Below are positions 59,986-64,000 of a DNA stretch of 64,000 bases, piece by piece (the stretch's first letter is position 1; each line of letters starts with the position of its first letter). The DNA comes from Megaustenia siamemsis (taxonomy: Eukaryota; Mollusca; Gastropoda; Stylommatophora; Ariophantidae), in the NCBI GenBank assembly GCA_032433765.1, contig JAVIAB010000073.1, positions 67,293,087 through 67,357,086 of the forward strand, given 5' to 3'. The position numbers and the translations under genes were made by a program. The notes beneath the pieces were generated by a model, which made no database searches, was not told the origin of the DNA, and saw only the letters and a list, made by a program, of their open reading frames with translations.

Positions 59986-59992
59986 GATGTAT

Positions 59993-60426
59993 AAACTCCT
60001 AAACTTCCGGTATATGGTGGATAGGCGGCGGGAACAATTGAAGGCTATGCATGAAAAGTGTTCCTTGTGACAGTTTCCTCATATTCCAAGTTCGGCTTGT
60101 TGCAGGAGCTACTGAGTTAAGTGCTCTGTGCACACCGTGAGCTGTGTGTCTCATCCGTTTTGATTATGTTTCGATATTCCAATTCTTTACGATGAATGAT
60201 GATATCGTATGACAGGGAACAGTTCGCTGTGTTCACTTTCTGCACGGTTTCGCCTTATGTCTGTTGGCGTGTGTTGAAACTGCTACGATGGGGACTACAG
60301 TTACCTTTCTTTGTTTGGGAGATGAGATTCGGATGATTACGCTGGCACGGGCGGTTGAGCAATTATGGATTTTAATTCGTTTGCAGTGATACCGGGCCTT
60401 CCATAAACAAACAAACTCCTAAACTT
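59993..60426 (+). mobile_element. Retroposon R, full-length, 14-bp TSD
   Basis: AAACTCCTAAACTT occurs at 59,993-60,006 and 60,413-60,426, a perfect 14-bp TSD. The 406-bp insert (60,007-60,412) starts CCGGTATATGGTGGATAGGC and ends CCTTCCATAAACAAAC, with an A-rich simple tail. A second copy lies in reverse at about 62,756-63,190 and a 5'-truncated one at 32,505-32,731. TSD, tail and 5' truncation mark it as a LINE-mobilised non-autonomous retroposon. I see no clear tRNA boxes, and no ORF conserved between copies. Confidence 0.92.
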
Positions 60427-60589
60427 TCCTTGTCATGTGTGCTCTATTTTATAACGCCGTTTGTGGCGTTGTGTCGCAGTTAACAACAACGCTACGATTT
60501 ATTGCACCTCTCTGCACAATACGTCCTATGTAAGGCATCATTTATGGACCAGCTTTTAAATTTTAAAAAAATCATAAGGGCTTTTGTGC

Positions 60590-61505
60590 AAATAATAAAC
60601 TAGTACGCATAAAGTACACATAATAAACTAGTACACGTAAAGTGCACATAATAAACTAGTACACATAAAGTACACATAATAAACTAGTACACGTAAAGTA
60701 CACATAATAAACTAGTACACGTGAAGTACACATAATAAACTAGTACACATAAAGTACACATAATAAATTAGTACACATAAAGTACACCACATTACCCCAA
60801 AAATCATGTGCTGAAGGTCTGTAAAATATAGGGTCACTAACACCATATTTCCCTATACGCCACTTGGCGTGACCGGGGAACTTTACTTTTTACTTACATA
60901 AAGTACACATAATAAACTAGTACACGTAAAGTACACATAATAAACTAGCACACATAAAGTACACATAATAAACTAGTACACATAAAGTACACATAATAAA
61001 CTAGTACACATAAATTACACATAATAAACTAGTACACATAAAGTACACATAATAAACTAGTACACATAAAGTACACATAATAAACTGGTACACATAAAGT
61101 GCACATAATAAACTAGTACACATAAAGTACACATAATAAACTGGTTCACATAAAGTACACATAATAAACTGGTACACATAAAGTACACATAATAAACTAG
61201 TACACATAAAGTACACATAATAAACTCGTACACATAAAGTACACATAATAAACTAGTACACATAAAGTACACATAATAAACTGGTTCACATAAAGTACAC
61301 ATAATAAACTGGTTCACATAACGTACACATAATAAACTGGTACACATAAAGTACACATAATAAACTGGTACACATAAAGTACACATAATAAACTCGTACA
61401 CATAAAGTACACATAATAAACTCGTACACATAAAGTACACATAATAAACTCGTACACATAAAGTACACATAATAGACTACTACCCATAAAGTACACATAA
61501 TAAAC
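60590..61505. repeat. 28-bp minisatellite, about 29 units, split by a SINE
   Basis: Tandem repeat GTACACATAAAGTACACATA, ATAAACTA (28 bp), interrupted by a SINE-1 fragment at about 60,788-60,895. Variants ACTAGTACAC/ACTGGTACAC/ACTCGTACAC fall in blocks. The minus-strand frames of a 28-residue pattern (YVYFMCTSLLC) arise because three units make 84 bp without stops; they are not genes. Confidence 0.94.
60788..60895 (+). mobile_element. SINE-1, 5'-truncated, inside the 28-bp array
   Basis: Plus-strand 3' part of SINE-1 (ATCATGTGCTGAAGGTCTGT, CCCTATACGCCACTTGGCGT, GTGAC, then CTTTACTTTTTACTT tail). ACATAAAGTACAC flanks both sides (60,775-60,787 and 60,896-60,908). That is also the array's own repeat, so the TSD is plausible but not independent evidence. 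Confidence 0.88.
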
Positions 61506-61515
61506 TGGTTCTTAA

Positions 61516-61877
61516 ATCTATAGTTATTATAAAGTTATTATAGTTATATTAAAGACGCCGGCCTTGGGACAGAGTGGTTGTGGGTTCAAATCTCGGCTAC
61601 ACCGGTTTGGATTTTTATTTATGATTAAATAACCAACTCTGCGACAACCACCCCTGGTCTCAGCAGCGAGGCCCGGCTTGAAACGTCAGTTAATCATCGA
61701 CGGAAAAAACATGAGTACCTCCGAAGTCGGAGTTATCTGCCTGTGCGGCGAGGGATCCCTGTGCACACGGCTGCCAGGGAAAAATGGATTAACACGCAAA
61801 ATTCAGTTCCTAGTCTCTAGGGACTTCGTCAGAGGTAAAAGCTGGCGAACGCAACAACAACAACATATCTATAGTTA
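61516..61877 (+). mobile_element. SINE-2, full-length, 11-bp TSD
   Basis: ATCTATAGTTA at 61,516-61,526 and 61,867-61,877 flanks a SINE of about 340 bp. The tRNA-like head is short (GACGCCGGCCTTGGGACAGA, box B GGGTTCAAATCTC at about 61,587). The conserved centre (CGAGGCCCGGCTTGAAACGT; TGAGTACCTCCGAAGTCGGA; TAGTCTCTAGGGACTTCGTC) is shared with 31,325-31,583. It ends in a (CAA)n tail (GCAACAACAACAACAT). An open frame of 66 codons in the centre is incidental. Confidence 0.9.
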
Positions 61878-61964
61878 GAGGATCTTAGATAGGCTGATGA
61901 CGTCATATACATACACTTAAAAGTAGGAAACATACACGGAAAAGAGCTGTAGCAGCCGGTGGCG

Positions 61965-62359
61965 TATTCAGGCTATCATCATCATCATGTGCCATACCGG
62001 TTGTCGTAGGTGATCATGTTCTTCCACAATCTTCTACTTACAATGCATCGTATCAGTTCTATTGTTGGCTGTTTTCCATGCCATGACACTAAATAAAAAG
62101 TAAAGTACCCCCATCACACCAAGTGGCGTATAGGGAATATGGTGTTAGTGACCATACATTTAACAGACCTTCAGCACATGCTTTTTGGAGTAATATGACG
62201 GTGTAACGCCCGTGCCGCTTTACTTTCCCAGAAAAAAAATCCGGTACCCATAAAAGGCTGGGTGAACCTGGAAGCCGTCGATTGAGATCGAACCCTACCC
62301 CTTGTCCTTTGTAGTCCAGTTCACTAACCACTGAGCTATCGCGGCTCCCTATTCAGGCT
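61965..62359 (-). mobile_element. Composite SINE-1/LINE-C unit, 10-bp TSD
   Basis: TATTCAGGCT at 61,965-61,974 and 62,350-62,359 flanks one insertion of 375 bp. On the minus strand it reads: SINE-1 head (GGAGCCGCGATAGCTCAGTG, box B GGTTCGATCTCAA) from 62,349, SINE-1 body to about 62,095, then TTTAGTGTCATGGCATGGAA and about 110 bp of the LINE family C 3' end, finishing in a (TGATGATGAT) tail at 61,975. The LINE part matches 18,937-19,055 closely. A single TSD around both parts suggests one retroposition of a chimera. Confidence 0.85.
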
Positions 62360-62539
62360 GTAGTGAGGAGTTAAATATAAAATGTTACCCACACAAGGCC
62401 ACGAGATTTGGAAATGGCCAGTGGTCGCCTTTACTGAGACTACTTTTGCTTTAAACTCATTGAGAAATGTGCCTTGCTTTTGTCAGTGACAAAAGTTGGG
62501 GGTGACACTTCTGGGTCATATTCAGAAAAGACGGGGGAA

Positions 62540-62755
62540 GGGGAACTGTATGGTTAAGGGGTAAGATGTTGAACTCTGGACAGAAAGTCCAGGGTTCGAT
62601 CCCCGTCATCGGTGGTGAGAATTGATTTCTTCTAATTCAAGAAGTCTTTATAGCTAGATCCTTTCTTGGTCTCTGGGCAGATTTAAAGTCACCTGGACAA
62701 CGGCGGAAAACAGGAGGGCTCGTGTAGACTCTGCGCACGTTAAAGAACACTCCTA
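62540..62755 (+). mobile_element. SINE-3, interrupted at its 3' side
   Basis: tRNA-like head (ACTGTATGGTTAAGGGGTAA as box A region; AGGGTTCGATCCCCGTC as box B at about 62,591-62,607) followed by the conserved CTCGTGTAGACTCTGCGCAC, GTTAAAGAACA. The same core is at 24,440-24,475. The SINE stops where retroposon R begins, so R probably inserted in it. Confidence 0.75.
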
Positions 62756-63190
62756 TGGTTATGGTTATGTATATGGAAGGCCTCGGTATTACTGCAAACG
62801 AATTAAAATCCATAGTTGCTCAACCGCCCATGCCAGTGGAATCATCCGAATTACTAACTTATCTCCCAAACAAAGAAAGGTAGCTGTAGTCCCCATCATA
62901 GCAGTCTCAGCATACGCCAAAAGACATAAGGCGAAACCGCACAGAAAGTGAACACAGCCAACTGTTCCTTGTCATACGATATCATTATTCATCGTAAACA
63001 ATTGGAATATCGAAACATGATCAAAACGGATGAGACACACAGCTCACGTTGTGCATAGAGCACTTAACTCAGTAGCTCCTGCAACAAGCCGGACTTGGAA
63101 TATGAGGAAGCTGCAACAACGAACACTTTTCAGACATAGTCTTTAATGGTTCCTGCCGCCTAAACACCATATTGACCGGAAGTTGACATT
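62756..63190 (-). mobile_element. Retroposon R, second full-length copy
   Basis: Reverse complement of the 60,007-60,412 element over its whole length (ATGGAAGGCCTCGGTATTAC; CCACAATCG-free body; ACAAGCCGGACTTGGAATAT; end near GACCGGAAG at 63,181). The tail reads (ATAACC)n on the minus strand. A possible diverged TSD is TTAAAGAACA (62,741) against TTAAAAAACA (63,190). It differs from the first copy at scattered positions, so they are not a recent duplication. Confidence 0.87.
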
Positions 63191-63467
63191 AAAAAACAAT
63201 TAGCAGTTAAAAGCCGAAACAAGAAGGTCAGAAATGGCCACTTCATGTGACACAAAATATGATATTAGAAAACCACCCGTGCTGAAGACGGATTTGTCGG
63301 GTCGAGAGGCGCAGATTTCGCGCATTTGTAGTAAACTACGGACACATAGCATTCACACCCACTTAAAACTCAGAAGGAAATTCAGAAACGGCTGACTACG
63401 AGGTTTTGACACGATCAATACCAGCCAGCATCCTCCAGATAATATTAACATTCCGATACAACTGAAA
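63191..63467. other. Unannotated stretch, open to the 36-bp array
   Basis: Unique-looking. A plus frame opens after a TGA near 63,393 (FDTINTSQHPPDNINIPIQL) and continues in phase into the 36-bp array. I see no ATG or splice site that would decide a gene start. Confidence 0.35.
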
Positions 63468-64000
63468 AAGATAGACCCGGAAGACGATGTATCAATGAAA
63501 CAGAAGATAGACCCGGAAGACGATGTATCAATGAAACAGAAGATAGACCCGGAAGACGATGTATCAATGAAACAGAAGATAGACCCGGAAGACGATGTAT
63601 CAATGAAACAGAAGATAGACCCGGAAGACGATGTATCAATGAAACAGAAGATAGACCCGGAAGTCGATGTATCAATGAAACAGAAGATAGACCCGGAAGA
63701 CGATGTATCAATGAAACAGAAGATAGACCCGGAAGACGATGTATCAATGAAACAGAAGATAGACTCGGAAGTCGATGTATCAATGAAACAGAAGATAGAC
63801 CCGGAAGACGATGTATCAATGAAACAGAAGATAGACCCGGAAGACGATGTATCAATGAAACAGAAGATAGACCCGGAAGTCGATGTATCAATGAAACAGA
63901 AGATAGACCCGGAAGACGATGTATCAATGAAACAGAAGATAGACCCGGAAGACGATGTATCAATGAAACAGAAGATAGACCCGGAAGACGATGTATCAAT
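63468..64000. repeat. 36-bp minisatellite, about 15 units, running off the window
   Basis: Very uniform 36-bp tandem repeat (AAGATAGACCCGGAAGACGA, TGTATCAATGAAACAG). On the plus strand it reads as an acidic 12-residue repeat, KIDPEDDVSMKQ, open to the window edge. On the minus strand it reads IHRLPGLSSVSL. The few differences between units (GAC to GTC, CCC to CTC) all change the plus-strand residue, which does not suggest protein selection. The true end of the array is outside the window. Confidence 0.94.

Noticed and set aside
61001..61498. Cysteine- and tyrosine-rich ORFs on the minus strand
   Set aside because: 28-bp array. The same pattern appears in several overlapping frames.
62560..62620. 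tRNA gene on the plus strand
   Set aside because: Same reason: the head of SINE-3, followed by the SINE core.

Overview
The window looks like a gene-poor piece of an animal nuclear genome. There are no operons, ribosome-binding sites, rRNA or bacterial genes. It contains many RTE-type LINEs, several tRNA-derived SINE families, a mariner transposon, an unusual number of minisatellites, and one probable spliced exon. The mix (RTE LINEs with short-repeat tails, SINEs carrying a CACGTTAAAGAA-like core, many minisatellites) suggests a marine invertebrate, perhaps a mollusc. That assignment is inference; nothing here fixes the species.

Layout. 0.7-2 kb: two decayed LINE ends. 2.04-10.8 kb: one 47-bp minisatellite of about 186 units. 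11.6-20.6 kb: decayed LINE pieces, a pyrimidine-rich tract, and 26-, 61- and 43-bp minisatellites, then a hammerhead/Penelope-like motif next to a 20-bp inverted repeat. 20.7-25.4 kb: another 43-bp array, two short LINE copies (one with a perfect target-site duplication, TSD), a 29-bp and a 54-bp array and two SINEs. 25.85-26.26 kb: the best host-gene candidate, an exon encoding a signal peptide and ending in a consensus splice donor. 27.1-28.8 kb: an intact mariner inside a SINE. 29-32.7 kb: a decayed RTE LINE interrupted by a SINE, then another LINE and a retroposon fragment. 33.4-37.3 kb: 39- and 50-bp arrays, the second split by a SINE. 37.6-44.4 kb: LINE pieces and a full-length but dead RTE element split by a second LINE. 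45.6-48.3 kb: a 43-bp array split by a LINE with a long intact reverse-transcriptase ORF. 50.8-51.2 kb: a SINE with a tandemly amplified promoter segment. 52.1-55.9 kb: a LINE split by another LINE that ends in about 415 bp of (CTAT)n. 58-61.5 kb: 27- and 28-bp arrays with SINE/retroposon insertions. 61.5-63.2 kb: several SINE/LINE/retroposon insertions, including a SINE-LINE chimera. 63.47-64 kb: a 36-bp array running off the window.

How the parts work together. At least three LINE families can be told apart by their 3' tails: family A ends in (GATA)n, family B in (GAA)n, family C in (TGATGA)n. A fourth RTE family (D) and other decayed pieces are also present. LINE proteins copy themselves and probably mobilise the SINEs by target-primed reverse transcription, which gives the 9-14-bp TSDs seen here. 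Perfect or near-perfect TSDs let the order of nested insertions be read directly. Tandem arrays make up roughly a third of the window (my estimate) and several were later invaded by retroelements. Only the mariner transposase and the LINE ORF at 45.8-48.1 kb look intact enough to encode protein; the rest are remnants.
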